A DNA stretch of 64,000 nucleotides from Serratia liquefaciens. GTDB taxonomy: Bacteria; Pseudomonadota; Gammaproteobacteria; Enterobacterales; Enterobacteriaceae. The translations under genes and the position numbers were made by a program. The notes under the pieces are model-generated. The model was not told where the DNA came from. It saw only the letters and a program-made list of their open reading frames with translations, and did no database searches. Positions 33,829 to 43,329 of the stretch are shown in pieces. The stretch spans positions 372,001 through 436,000 of the forward strand of contig NZ_CP088930.1 in assembly GCF_027594825.1 (NCBI RefSeq), given 5' to 3'. Positions within the stretch are counted from its first letter, which is position 1. The number at the start of each line of letters is the position of its first letter.

Positions 33829-35262
33829 ATGTATCCAGATACTCAACTCTATATCGACGGACAATGGCGTAACGCAGTCGCCGGCAAAACCACGCCGGTC
33901 ACCAACCCCGCGACCGATGAGGTGATTGGCAGCGTGGCGCATGCCGCCGCAGCCGATCTCGATCTGGCACTGGACGCAACCGAACGCGGTTTTAAAGTCT
34001 GGCGCGACACCTCCGCCTATCAGCGTGCAAACCTGATGCGCAAGGCCGCAGCATTGTTGCGTGAACGCGCCGAGAAGATCGCCGCCATCATGAGTCAGGA
34101 ACAAGGCAAACCGGTGGCGCAGGCCAAGGTTGAAATCCTTAATTCGGCGGACGTGATCGACTGGTTTGCCGGCGAAGCCAGCCGCACTTACGGCCAGATT
34201 ATCCCGTCCCGCAGCCGCGATGTTCAGCAGCAAACCCTGAAACTGCCGGTGGGGCCCGTTGCCGCCTTTACGCCGTGGAACTTCCCGATTAATCAGATTG
34301 TTCGCAAACTGTCCGCCGCGCTGGCAGCAGGCTGTTCGATCATCGTCAAAGGCCCGGAAGAGACTCCGGCCTCACCGGCGGAGCTGATCAGAGCCTTTGC
34401 CGACGCAGGCGTGCCGGCGGGCGTTATCGCGCTGGTATACGGGACTCCGGCGGAGATCTCCGAGTACCTGATCCCGCATCCGACCATTCGTAAAATCTCG
34501 TTTACCGGCTCCACCCGCGTGGGTAAACATTTGGCGGCACTGGCCGGCCAGCACATGAAGAAAGCCACTATGGAGCTGGGTGGCCACGCGCCGGTGCTGA
34601 TTTTTGACGATGCCGATCTCGACGCGGCCGCCAAAGAGCTGGCGTTGGCCAAGTTCCGCAACGCCGGTCAGGTCTGCATTGCCCCGACGCGTTTCCTGAT
34701 CCAGCAAGGCGTTTATGAAGCCTTTGTCGAGAAGTTCACCGCGGCGGTGCGTGACATCAAGCTGGGCAACGGTTTGCAGGAAGGCGTCACCATGGGCCCA
34801 ATGGTACTGCAACGCAGCGTAGAGGCTATTGATGCCTTTGTGAAAGATGCGATTGCCCAGGGCGCTAAAGCCACAACCGGCGGTCACCGCGTGGCGGGTG
34901 TCGGTAATTTCTTTGAACCGACGGTATTGCGTGACGTGCCGCTGAGTGCGCGCGCGATGTCTGAAGAACCTTTTGGCCCGGTAGCCCTGCTGCGTCCGTT
35001 CGCCACCTATGACGAAGCCATTGCCGAGGCTAACCGCCTGCCGTACGGTCTGGCGGCTTACGCCTATAGCCGCAGCATCGCCACGGTGACGGCGCTGGGG
35101 CGCGATGTGGAGAGTGGCATGCTCAGCATCAACCACATAGGTTTTGGCCTGCCTGAAACGCCGTTTGGTGGGGTTAAAGACTCCGGCCACGGTACCGAAG
35201 GTGGCAGCGAAGCGATCGAATCCTATCTGGAAACCCGCTTCGTCACCGTCGCCGGCCGTTAA
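33829..35262 (+). CDS. NAD(P)-dependent aldehyde dehydrogenase, succinate-semialdehyde type
   Basis: A 477-aa ALDH with the full catalytic set: Asn151 (PWNFP), Glu249 (MELGGHAP) and nucleophile Cys283 ([11 protein letters not shown]). At the cofactor site the usual KPSE is KGPE (174-177). The sequence type is that of succinate- or alpha-ketoglutarate-semialdehyde dehydrogenases. It stands alone, between the AraC gene and a strong terminator, so context does not define the substrate. AAGAGG precedes the ATG. Confidence 0.8.
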   Translation: MYPDTQLYIDGQWRNAVAGKTTPVTNPATDEVIGSVAHAAAADLDLALDATERGFKVWRDTSAYQRANLMRKAAALLRERAEKIAAIMSQEQGKPVAQAKVEILNSADVIDWFAGEASRTYGQIIPSRSRDVQQQTLKLPVGPVAAFTPWNFPINQIVRKLSAALAAGCSIIVKGPEETPASPAELIRAFADAGVPAGVIALVYGTPAEISEYLIPHPTIRKISFTGSTRVGKHLAALAGQHMKKATMELGGHAPVLIFDDADLDAAAKELALAKFRNAGQVCIAPTRFLIQQGVYEAFVEKFTAAVRDIKLGNGLQEGVTMGPMVLQRSVEAIDAFVKDAIAQGAKATTGGHRVAGVGNFFEPTVLRDVPLSARAMSEEPFGPVALLRPFATYDEAIAEANRLPYGLAAYAYSRSIATVTALGRDVESGMLSINHIGFGLPETPFGGVKDSGHGTEGGSEAIESYLETRFVTVAGR

Positions 35263-35280
35263 GTCATTCAGGCCGGCAAA

Positions 35281-35313
35281 AATGCCCCGAATCATCCATT
35301 CGGGGCATTTTTT
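35281..35313. terminator. Bidirectional intrinsic terminator
   Basis: A perfect 12-bp stem (35281-35292, 35298-35309) with a 5-nt loop is followed by TTTTTTA on the plus strand and preceded by AAAA, so it can also work on the minus strand. It separates the ALDH gene from the convergent hydrolase operon. Confidence 0.9.
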
Positions 35314-35314
35314 A

Positions 35315-36223
35315 TCAGCCTAGCTTGTCGAACAACAAGCGCGCCGCCGGGGTCAAGCCCAGCATATGAATGCAGGCATGCACCATGCCCGGCAGCCGCT
35401 CGCAACGCGCCTCTACACCCGCATCCTGCAACCGCTGGGCATAAAGCTCGGCCTCGTCGCGCAACGGATCGTATTCGCAACTAAGAATGGTCGCCGGGGG
35501 TAATCGCTGCAACCTTTGGGCATGCAGTGGCTCTGCGTAAGGATCCTGCGACTCGTCCGCTTTGCCCAGATAGGTGTCCCAGCAAAACTCCATCACTTCC
35601 CGCGTCAAATAATACCCTTGCGCATACTCCTCATAGCTTGCGGTATCCATCGCACGACTCAATGCTGGATACAGCAACAGCTGATGCTCAATCTGCGGCC
35701 CCTTACGGTCACGGGCCAATAACGCCACCGCCGCGGCCAGGTTACCGCCTGCGCTGTCGCCGCCTACCGCCATGCGGGCAACGTCAACGCCCCACTCATC
35801 GGCCCTTTCCACCACGCCGCACAGGGCCTGATACACGTCCTCGAGCGGCCGTGGATAGGGATACTCAGGCGCCAACCGGTAGTCAACCGACAGGATCAAT
35901 CGCCCGGTGGCATTGGCCAACGCCTGACAAGGCCGGTCGTACAGCGCCAGCGATCCCAGACACCAGCCGCCGCCGTGGGCATACAGCATCGCAGGCAAAG
36001 GCTCATCCGGTGTCGCCCCCACCGGCGTATAGGCACGAATGGCGATAGCCTGCCCGTCGTCAGCGGTCACCCAACCATCACGGACGCCACCGCTGGCTTC
36101 GGCTTCGCCCTGCAGCGCCAACAACCCGGCCTGGGCGGCCTCTCGCATCTCACCGAGCGATGCAGGCACCGGTGCCTGCGCAGCCTCTGCCAGAAAACGA
36201 GCAATCAGGGGATCAAGCGGCAT
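35315..36223 (-). CDS. Alpha/beta hydrolase, hormone-sensitive-lipase (esterase) family
   Basis: A 302-aa esterase of the HSL family. The oxyanion motif is HGGGW (83-87). The nucleophile is Ser157 in GDSAGG. The acid and base are probably the aspartate in EYDPLRDE and the histidine in MVHACIHM. It is the last of three genes, overlapping the upstream hydrolase by 11 bp. It would hydrolyse a small ester or lactone in the cytoplasm, since no signal peptide is visible. GGGAG precedes the ATG. Confidence 0.78.
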   Translation of the reverse strand: MPLDPLIARFLAEAAQAPVPASLGEMREAAQAGLLALQGEAEASGGVRDGWVTADDGQAIAIRAYTPVGATPDEPLPAMLYAHGGGWCLGSLALYDRPCQALANATGRLILSVDYRLAPEYPYPRPLEDVYQALCGVVERADEWGVDVARMAVGGDSAGGNLAAAVALLARDRKGPQIEHQLLLYPALSRAMDTASYEEYAQGYYLTREVMEFCWDTYLGKADESQDPYAEPLHAQRLQRLPPATILSCEYDPLRDEAELYAQRLQDAGVEARCERLPGMVHACIHMLGLTPAARLLFDKLG

Positions 36224-37109
36224 GGTTCTGGCTCCCTGACAGGAAGGGGATCACCAACGCGATAAATTCCTCGTGGCACTCTTCGGTAATGAAATGGCCA
36301 CAGCCGGCCACGGTTTCTCCTCGCAGATCCACCGCGTTGTCGCGCAGCGTGACGAAGGGCGCGTCGCCGGTGGCGTGTTCTGCACCAATGGTCATCACCG
36401 GCATGGTCAGCCGAGTCTCCGCCCGCCGCTGGTTTTGGCGGATGGTTTCCGGAATGGCGCGGTAGTAGTCAAAACCGGCCCGCAGGCTTCCCGGTGCTGA
36501 ATAGGCGGCAATATAGGTTTCCGCCGCCACCCGATCCCGGCGATAGGACCAGCGGTTAAAGATATAGCTGAGATATTCCCTCTCGCGGCCCTGCGTCAAC
36601 GTCTCCGGCAGATCCGCCAGTTGGTTGAACATGAAGTGCCACAGGAAAATATTTTGATCTGCCGCGACAAAAATCGGTGGCGCCGGTGCCAGGCCGGGGA
36701 TCACCGCCTCCGTCAGCACCAGCCCCGTCACCGCCTGCGGGAAGTCGCTCGCCATCGCATAGCCAACCCACATGCCGATGTCATGGCCAATCAGTTGATA
36801 ACGGTCATGCCCCAGTTGCAGCATGGTCTGGTGCAGCGTCTCGGCAACGCTGCCGGTGTCATACCCACCGATCGGCTTGTCCGAATCGCCGATGCCCGGC
36901 GGGTCTACCGCTATCGCTTTAAAACCGGCGGCCGCAAGCGCTTGCATGACATGACGCCAGGTAAACCAGGTCTGCGGCCAGCCTGGGATCAGCAATACCG
37001 GCTGCCCTTCGCCCAGCGTGACGCAGTGGATGCGGTTACCCTTTACCCGCGCATAGACGTGTTCCGGCTCAGGTCCATTGGTCATGGACCCGTTATTTTG
37101 CAGTGTCAT
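36213..37109 (-). CDS. Alpha/beta hydrolase, epoxide-hydrolase/haloalkane-dehalogenase type
   Basis: A 298-aa hydrolase. PGWPQTWFTW (42-51) is the oxyanion segment typical of epoxide hydrolases. The nucleophile position is Asp110 in GHDIGMW, so the enzyme should act through an aspartyl ester rather than as a serine esterase. The base histidine is in GCGHFITEECHEEF. It lies 29 bp after the isomerase-like gene and overlaps the next esterase gene, which indicates one operon. The substrate is unknown. Confidence 0.75.
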   Translation of the reverse strand: MTLQNNGSMTNGPEPEHVYARVKGNRIHCVTLGEGQPVLLIPGWPQTWFTWRHVMQALAAAGFKAIAVDPPGIGDSDKPIGGYDTGSVAETLHQTMLQLGHDRYQLIGHDIGMWVGYAMASDFPQAVTGLVLTEAVIPGLAPAPPIFVAADQNIFLWHFMFNQLADLPETLTQGREREYLSYIFNRWSYRRDRVAAETYIAAYSAPGSLRAGFDYYRAIPETIRQNQRRAETRLTMPVMTIGAEHATGDAPFVTLRDNAVDLRGETVAGCGHFITEECHEEFIALVIPFLSGSQNHAA

Positions 37110-37138
37110 TGTTGTTCTCCGTCGTGGAATTGCGTGGC

Positions 37139-38197
37139 TCAGCGCAGGCCGAGCAAAGTGTTGATTTGCTGTTGATCAACCGGCGCGCCGGCGAAGTCAT
37201 CAAACACCTTGTCGGTAACATTGATGATGTGATCACGAATAAAGGCGGCACCTTCGCGGGCCCCATCCTGTGGATGCTTCAGGCAACACTCCCACTCCAG
37301 CGTCGCCCAACCGTCGTAACCGTGCTGCGTCAGCCGGGAGAAGATGCCCTTGAAATCCACCTGGCCGTCGCCCAATGAGCGGAAACGTCCGGCGCGCTCG
37401 GTCCATGACTGATAACCGCCGTAAATGCCCTGTCGCCCGGTGGGATTGAATTCGGCGTCCTTGACGTGGAACATGCGAATGAAATCCTTATAAATATCAA
37501 TGTAATCCAGGTAGTTCAGCTGCTGCAGCACGAAGTGGCTCGGATCGAACAGGATTTGGCAGCGTGGGTGTCCGCCAACACGCTGATGGAACATTTCAAA
37601 GGTCACACCGTCGTGCAGATCTTCGCTGGGGTGGATTTCATAACACAGGTTCACCCCCTGTTCATCGCAGGCGTTGAGCACCGGCAGCCAGCGTTTGGCC
37701 AACTCATCGAACGCCGTTTCGATCAGACCCGCCGGGCGCTGCGGGAACGGGAACAGATAAGGCCAGGCCAGCGAACCGGAAAAGGTGCCCATTTCGGTCA
37801 GGCCCAGCCGCGCTGAGGCTTTGGCCGCCAGCAGCAGTTGCTGGTGCGCCCACTCGCTGCGCGCCTGCGAATTACCGTGCAGCTCCGGTGGCGCAAAGCT
37901 GTCGCACAGTGCGTCATAAGCCGGGTGCACCGCCATCAACTGACCGAAAATATGCGTCGTCAGTTCGCTGACCACCAGCCCCTGTTCTGCCAGCATGCCG
38001 ATCAGTTCGTCGCAATAGGTCTGGCTTTCTGCCGCGGTGGCCAGATCAAACAGACGGCTGTCCCAGGCGGGGATCTGCAGGGCTTTAAAACCGGTTTTCG
38101 CCGCCCATTGGGCGATCGCCGGCAGGCTGTTAAAAGGGGCAGTGTCGTCACTGAACTGGGCGAGATGCAGGCTTGGACCTTTCAGGGTTTTCATCAT
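37139..38197 (-). CDS. Xylose-isomerase-like TIM-barrel sugar isomerase/epimerase
   Basis: A 352-aa AP-endonuclease-2/xylose-isomerase-like protein. Metal-site segments are visible in CYEIHPSEDLHDG, ILFDPSHF, RMFHVKDAEF and TLEWECCL. Such proteins isomerise or epimerise keto-sugars or related polyols, sometimes inositol derivatives. Two ATGs follow each other (38197 and 38194). The second is better spaced from GGAG. It is the first gene of a TetR-controlled operon with two hydrolases, and its ribosome site lies against the operator 38203-38232. Confidence 0.75.
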   Translation of the reverse strand: MMKTLKGPSLHLAQFSDDTAPFNSLPAIAQWAAKTGFKALQIPAWDSRLFDLATAAESQTYCDELIGMLAEQGLVVSELTTHIFGQLMAVHPAYDALCDSFAPPELHGNSQARSEWAHQQLLLAAKASARLGLTEMGTFSGSLAWPYLFPFPQRPAGLIETAFDELAKRWLPVLNACDEQGVNLCYEIHPSEDLHDGVTFEMFHQRVGGHPRCQILFDPSHFVLQQLNYLDYIDIYKDFIRMFHVKDAEFNPTGRQGIYGGYQSWTERAGRFRSLGDGQVDFKGIFSRLTQHGYDGWATLEWECCLKHPQDGAREGAAFIRDHIINVTDKVFDDFAGAPVDQQQINTLLGLR

Positions 38198-38202
38198 AAA
38201 CT

Positions 38203-38232
38203 CCTATTATTTGTCGATTGACAAACAATAGG
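38203..38232. promoter_or_regulatory. TetR operator: 30-bp near-perfect inverted repeat
   Basis: CCTATTATTTGTC (38203-38215) and GACAAACAATAGG (38220-38232) match in 12 of 13 positions around a 4-bp centre. It sits in the divergent region between the isomerase operon and the TetR gene, directly beside the isomerase ribosome site. It is almost certainly the operator of that TetR. Confidence 0.75.
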
Positions 38233-38334
38233 CTCAAATGAATCTCCCGGCAAGCGAATTTTAAAAAATCGTTGGTATTACAGTGGATTTAAGCGATCCT
38301 GTTTTACTGAACAACTGAGGACAGGAACCGAGTC

Positions 38335-38919
38335 ATGGCAGGCAGACCACGCGAATTCGATCGTGACCAGGCGTTACTGAAAGCACGAGACTTGTTTTGG
38401 CGTCAGGGGTACGAAGGCACCTCGATGTCGGATTTGGTGACCGAACTGGGCATCGCTTCCGCCCGTATTTATAAGGCGTTCGGCTCGAAAGAGTTGCTGT
38501 TTCGCGAAGCCATTGCCCACTACGAAAGCCTCGAAGGCGGGTTTGCCGACCGTGCCTTTAGTGAAGAAAGCAGCGTGCGCTCGGCGATAAAACGCATGCT
38601 GGATGACGCTGTGGCGCTCTACAGCCGCGCAGACCTGCCGCAAGGGTGTATGGTGGTTTCCTCCGCTGCCAGCGTCAGCGACGAAAACAGCGGGATCAAA
38701 GCCTGGCTGGCGGAACATCGTCTGCTTCGCACCCAAGGCATTGTTGATCGGCTGCACGCGGCCGTTGCCAGTGGTGAACTGCCGCCCAATACCGACGCTA
38801 ACGCCCTTGGCGACTTTTTTGCCGCCTTCTTGCACGGCTTGTCGGTTCAGGCGCGCGATGGCGTTAGCCGGGCAAGGTTGGAAGCGGCGGTCAAGGTTGC
38901 GCTCGCCACGCTGGATTGA
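38335..38919 (+). CDS. TetR-family repressor of the isomerase/hydrolase operon
   Basis: A 194-aa regulator with N-terminal helix-turn-helix FDRDQALLKARDLFWRQGYEG, continuing TSMSDLVTELGIASARIYKAFGSKELLF. The C-terminal domain has the LPQGCMVV motif of TetR_C-type regulators near YxNxxx/AcuR-like proteins, with a cysteine that could sense electrophiles. It is divergent from the three-gene operon. It probably represses both directions through 38203-38232. Confidence 0.8.
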   Translation: MAGRPREFDRDQALLKARDLFWRQGYEGTSMSDLVTELGIASARIYKAFGSKELLFREAIAHYESLEGGFADRAFSEESSVRSAIKRMLDDAVALYSRADLPQGCMVVSSAASVSDENSGIKAWLAEHRLLRTQGIVDRLHAAVASGELPPNTDANALGDFFAAFLHGLSVQARDGVSRARLEAAVKVALATLD

Positions 38920-39222
38920 TCACTCCGGCAAATCAAAAATCACCAGGGTGCCCTGGCTGCCCGCCAGCACCCGATGCGGCACACCGGCGGCGGCCTGATA
39001 CAGTTGCCCGGCATTGACCGTAATGGTCTCTCCCTGTACTTCCAGCCGCAACTGCCCGGCGATCACCAGCAGTCCCTCATGGTAGTCGTGCACCTCATCG
39101 GCAATCGCACGCTGATCCATCCGCAGCACTTTGATATTGGCCGCCCCCACCTTTCCAAGTACGCTGGAGCGCCACGCCTGCGGCAGATCGGCGGCCAGCG
39201 CAGTAAGATCGAATAATGACAT
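38920..39222 (-). CDS. Small cupin protein
   Basis: A 100-aa single-domain cupin with YHEGLLVIAGQLRLEVQGETI and AGQLYQAAAGVPHRVLAGSQG. The His/Glu/His set could bind a metal. I chose the start at 39222 (MSLFDLTALA), which has GGAGAAGGG upstream. A longer frame to 39264 is less likely. Its stop abuts the stop of the convergent TetR gene. No function is assigned. Confidence 0.7.
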   Translation of the reverse strand: MSLFDLTALAADLPQAWRSSVLGKVGAANIKVLRMDQRAIADEVHDYHEGLLVIAGQLRLEVQGETITVNAGQLYQAAAGVPHRVLAGSQGTLVIFDLPE

Positions 39223-39324
39223 AAACCCTTCTCCAGCAAGCAGCTCCCTTCGCTGCCACGGCAATTTACCTCCTGGCGCGCCAACGGCTAAATAACCTTT
39301 GCTTTTAACCTATAGCCAGGGGGC

Positions 39325-41205
39325 TCAAACCGGCACCCGGCGGCTGATCTCCACCACCTGATCGCTGGGCAGATAATAGTAATCCGTCACATGCATACCG
39401 TTGCGCACCATCAGCGCAAAAATGTTGCGCTGCCAGGCTGGCAATCTGTCGCTGGCTTCACGGCGCACCACGCTTTCATGCCCCAGATAGTAGGTGGCGT
39501 CGTCAAAGTTGAGTCCGGTTTTCTGCGCCTCCACATGCTGCAGCAAGCGGGGAATATTGGGCCTTTCCATAAAGCCATAGCTGGCTACCGCGCACCAGAA
39601 ACCCGGCGACTGCTGTCGCATCACCAACCGTTCGGCATTCGTTACCCGCGGTTCGTTAACTATCATGATATGCAGCGCCAGCACATTGGCGTGCAGCGAA
39701 CCGTTGCGTTTAACGTGCCATTTCATTACCGGTGGCGTGCCGGTTAACGTTCGGGTCAGAAAAATGGCGGTGCCCGGCACCCTTGGGATGTTACGTTCTT
39801 CCAGGTGCGCCAGAAAATCCGCCAGCGGCAGGCTCTTTTCCCCTAGCGTCCGAGAGGCTGCCAACACTCCGCGATGCCAGATTAACATCACCCCATAAAC
39901 CAGCGTGGCCATCAGTAAAGGGACATACCCGCCCTGCATGACTTTGCTGAGGTTAGCCAACAGGAAGCTGAGATCGACGATAAAGAAGCCGCCGGCAACC
40001 AGCAAACTGGCGAGGGTTCCCCAGCGCCATACCTCGCGCATGGCCACAAACAGCAGCCCGGTGGTCATGATCATGGTGAGAGACACCGCAATGCCGTAAG
40101 CCGCGGCCAGATTGTCGGAAGACTTGAAAAACACCGTAAGAAATACCGTCACCGCCATCAGCAACCAGTTGATGGCACCGATATAGATTTGCCCGTAGCT
40201 CTCCTCGGTGGTTTGCTTCACCCGCAAACGTGGCAACCAACCCAGTTGGATTGCCTGACGGGTCATGGAAAAGGCGCCGCTGATGATCGCCTGACTGGCG
40301 ATAATGGTGGCCAGGGTCGCCAGGATCACCAGGGGGATTTGCAGCATCGGCGGGCACAGGCGGAAAAAGATATTCTGGGTGACGTCGGCACCGGAGAGGA
40401 TCAGCGCGGCCTGCCCGGCATAGTTCAGTAACAGGCTGGGGAAGACGATACCAAACCAGGCCAGCCAAATCGGTTTTTTGCCGAAATGGCCCATGTCGGC
40501 GTACAGCGCCTCCGCGCCGGTGACGCATAGAAACACGCCGCCCAGCACCAAAAAGCTGGTCAACCCATTGGAAAACAGAAAGTGGATGCCGTACAGCGGA
40601 TTTAATGCCATCAGCACCGCCGGATGCTGCACAATGCCCCAGATGCCCAGTACGGCGATGGAGAAAAACCACAGTGCCATGATCGGTCCGAAGACTTTGC
40701 CGATGCGTGCCGTACCCAACGGCTGAATGGCAAACAAGCTCACCAGGATCAGCACCGCCGCCGGCAAAATATAGGGTTTCGACTCGGGCAGCACGATGTT
40801 CAGCCCTTCCAACGCCGACAGCACCGAAATCGCCGGGGTAATCGCCCCGTCGCCGTAAATCAACGCCGCACCGAACAGACCGGCAAACAGCACCATCGGC
40901 CGGGCCTTTTTCTTGCTGACCAACAACGACATCAACGCCATAATGCCGCCTTCGCCCCGGTTATCGATGCGCATGGCAAACATGGCGTACTTCAGCGAGG
41001 TGACGATCACCAGCGTCCAAAAAATCAGCGACAGCAGGCCCAGGATCACCGGCGCGGACGGCGCATCCCCCGAGAGATAGAGCACGGTTTTCAGGGTGTA
41101 TAACGGGCTGGTGCCGATATCACCAAACACTACGCCCAGTGCGCCACCGGCCAGCAGCGGCAGGCTCATTTTCGGCGTCTGTTCCGGTTCATTCCCTGCG
41201 CTCAT
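39325..41205 (-). CDS. kup: Low-affinity potassium uptake protein Kup
   Basis: A 626-aa potassium/proton symporter, close to the 622 aa of E. coli Kup. It has twelve membrane helices. The family landmarks are GVVFGDIGTSPLYT near the start, YGDGAITPAISVLSALEG, and MGHFGKKPIWLAWF. A ~150-residue cytoplasmic C-terminal domain follows. GGAGA precedes the ATG. It is a single-gene unit. Confidence 0.92.
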   Translation of the reverse strand: MSAGNEPEQTPKMSLPLLAGGALGVVFGDIGTSPLYTLKTVLYLSGDAPSAPVILGLLSLIFWTLVIVTSLKYAMFAMRIDNRGEGGIMALMSLLVSKKKARPMVLFAGLFGAALIYGDGAITPAISVLSALEGLNIVLPESKPYILPAAVLILVSLFAIQPLGTARIGKVFGPIMALWFFSIAVLGIWGIVQHPAVLMALNPLYGIHFLFSNGLTSFLVLGGVFLCVTGAEALYADMGHFGKKPIWLAWFGIVFPSLLLNYAGQAALILSGADVTQNIFFRLCPPMLQIPLVILATLATIIASQAIISGAFSMTRQAIQLGWLPRLRVKQTTEESYGQIYIGAINWLLMAVTVFLTVFFKSSDNLAAAYGIAVSLTMIMTTGLLFVAMREVWRWGTLASLLVAGGFFIVDLSFLLANLSKVMQGGYVPLLMATLVYGVMLIWHRGVLAASRTLGEKSLPLADFLAHLEERNIPRVPGTAIFLTRTLTGTPPVMKWHVKRNGSLHANVLALHIMIVNEPRVTNAERLVMRQQSPGFWCAVASYGFMERPNIPRLLQHVEAQKTGLNFDDATYYLGHESVVRREASDRLPAWQRNIFALMVRNGMHVTDYYYLPSDQVVEISRRVPV

Positions 41206-41288
41206 TGACGTCTCCAGTATTCACCATTGCGGTTTATTCAGGATAGTCAGTTCAGGCGGCTAGCGTGCACCTGTCAGTGAGATAACCT

Positions 41289-42197
41289 TCAGTTTCCCGC
41301 CTCTTTCAGCAGCCAGTGCTGCAAATTTAGCCCCTCGGGCGACAGTTCGTTGTCCTGGCGTACACACAGGTAGTAATCGCGACCGTCGTCAATCGCCAGA
41401 TCGAACAATTTAACCAGTTCGCCGCTGTTGAGATAGGGTTCGATCAGCGGTTCACGCATCAGCGCGCAGCCCAGGCCCGCCTGTACCGCCGCCAGCGTTA
41501 ACAGGCCGTCCTCGAACATCGGGCCGGTACTGCGCAGCGGCCGCTTGACGCCGGCCAATTGAAACCACTGCATCCAGGTTGCACGCTCTTCGTCGTGCAA
41601 CAGCGGCAAGGGTGCAAGCTGCTCTGGCATGTCCAACAGCCCGTGCAGTTGGATAAACCCACGGCTGCACACCGGCACCATTTTGCCGGACATCAGTTTT
41701 TCGCTGCGATAGCCACTCCATTGCCCCGAACCAAAGCGAATCGAGATATCTGCGGCGTCGCTGAGGTAATTGCGGTGATTGGCATACACCACGTTGATGT
41801 CGATTTCGGGATTCTCGCGCAGAAAGCCGCGCAAGCGCGGAATGAACCACCCCATGCCAAACAGCGGGATCAGGCTGATGGTCACCTGCCGGGAAGCCGA
41901 CTGCTCACGCACCTGCTCCGTTGCCTGACGCAGCACATTAAATGCCGAGCGGATCGAACGGTAATAGTCCCGCCCTTCGCTGCGCAATATCAACCGGCGC
42001 CCCTGACGCTCGGTCAGCGGCATTTGCAGAAAGGCCTCAAGCGTTTTGAGCTGATGGCTCACCGCCGATGGCGATATTTCCAACTCTTTCGCGGCGGCGC
42101 TGATGCTCCCCAGACGGGCGATAGCTTCAAAGGTCCGTACGGCGCGCAGCGGTGGATCGTTTGGCAACGGCACATTGTATTGTTCTGTTTTTTTCAT
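41289..42197 (-). CDS. LysR-family regulator (GcvA-like) of the Liv-ATC operon
   Basis: A 302-aa LysR regulator with winged helix LRAVRTFEAIARLGSISAAAKELEISPSAVSHQLKTLE. It is most like the GcvA/AmpR group. I chose the ATG at 42197 (MKKTEQYNVPLPND). The frame stays open to 42275, but that extension is A+T-rich and hydrophobic and has no ribosome site. It is divergent from the transporter and ATC-hydrolase operon and is the natural candidate for its regulator. Confidence 0.75.
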   Translation of the reverse strand: MKKTEQYNVPLPNDPPLRAVRTFEAIARLGSISAAAKELEISPSAVSHQLKTLEAFLQMPLTERQGRRLILRSEGRDYYRSIRSAFNVLRQATEQVREQSASRQVTISLIPLFGMGWFIPRLRGFLRENPEIDINVVYANHRNYLSDAADISIRFGSGQWSGYRSEKLMSGKMVPVCSRGFIQLHGLLDMPEQLAPLPLLHDEERATWMQWFQLAGVKRPLRSTGPMFEDGLLTLAAVQAGLGCALMREPLIEPYLNSGELVKLFDLAIDDGRDYYLCVRQDNELSPEGLNLQHWLLKEAGN

Positions 42198-42369
42198 ATG
42201 TTGACTATTTTGCTGAAAGATCGGCGGCAGTTGAAAATTAATATACAAATAAATCAATAAATTAAAAACACACATTTTCTGTATAAGAAATTATATTTCC
42301 GTATTTTACAATTTTATTTAATTCTCTACTGTGAGCTTCCTGAATCATTATTTTTCGGGACTCCTCCCT

Positions 42370-43320
42370 ATGGATACGCTGGTACAGCAGACCGTCAACG
42401 GACTGATGCTCGGCAGCATTTATGCCTTGATTGCCCTGGGTTACACCATGGTGTACGGCATTCTGCGCATCATCAATTTTGCCCACGGCGATGTGCTGAT
42501 GGTCGGAGCGCTGAGCGCCCTGTCCGCCATTAACCTGTTGCAGCACCATTTTCCTGCGCTGTCACCCTATGTCGTGCTGTTACTGGCGGCGCTGATCGCC
42601 ATGGCCGTCTGCGCGCTGGTATCTATGAGTATTGAGCGCCTGGCGTATCGTCGTCTGCGCAATGCTCCGCGCCTGGCACCGCTGATCAGCGGAATTGGCG
42701 TTTCTCTGCTGCTGCAAACGCTGGCCATGCTGATCTGGTCGCGCAACCCGTTGATGTTCCCGCAACTGCTGCCAATGGATCCTATCGCCCTCACCCCAGG
42801 CAACGCCAACCACGCGCCGGCGGTGATCACCGGTACCGGTATTGCCACGCTGGCAATCGCGCTGCTGGTGATGGCCGGGCTGCTGCTATTGGTCGAGCAC
42901 TCTCGCTTTGGGCGTGCCATGCGCGCCACGGCAGAAAACCCGCAGGTTGCCGGCCTGATGGGCATAGACCCCAACCGCATCATCGTTCTGACATTCGCCC
43001 TCGGCGGCGCTTTGGCGGCAGTGGCGGGCATCATGATGGCCAGCAACTACGGCAATGCCGGTTTCTCCATGGGCTTTCTGCCGGGTATCAAAGCCTTTAC
43101 CGCGGCGGTGTTAGGCGGCATCGGCAACCTGCGCGGCGCCATGCTCGGCGGTCTGTTGCTGGGGTTGTTCGAGTCGTTGGGCACCGGCTATCTCGGCGAA
43201 CTGACCGGGGGCACCTTCGGCAGTAACTATCAGGACGTTTTCGCCTTCCTGATATTGATCGCCGTGTTGGTATTTCGCCCATCCGGGCTGCTGGGCGAAC
43301 GCGTCGCCACCCGCGCCTGA
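42370..43320 (+). CDS. Branched-chain-amino-acid-type ABC permease, LivH family
   Basis: A 316-aa permease with about eight helices. LYALIALGYTMVYGILRIINFAHGD-like text near the start is the LivH signature, and GGIGNLRGAMLGGLLLGL is the ATPase-contact region. The ATG at 42370 gives the normal N terminus. A GTG at 42331 would add 13 residues without support. It begins a run of seven same-strand genes to 48853. Confidence 0.82.
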   Translation: MDTLVQQTVNGLMLGSIYALIALGYTMVYGILRIINFAHGDVLMVGALSALSAINLLQHHFPALSPYVVLLLAALIAMAVCALVSMSIERLAYRRLRNAPRLAPLISGIGVSLLLQTLAMLIWSRNPLMFPQLLPMDPIALTPGNANHAPAVITGTGIATLAIALLVMAGLLLLVEHSRFGRAMRATAENPQVAGLMGIDPNRIIVLTFALGGALAAVAGIMMASNYGNAGFSMGFLPGIKAFTAAVLGGIGNLRGAMLGGLLLGLFESLGTGYLGELTGGTFGSNYQDVFAFLILIAVLVFRPSGLLGERVATRA

Positions 43321-43329
43321 GGAGACAAG

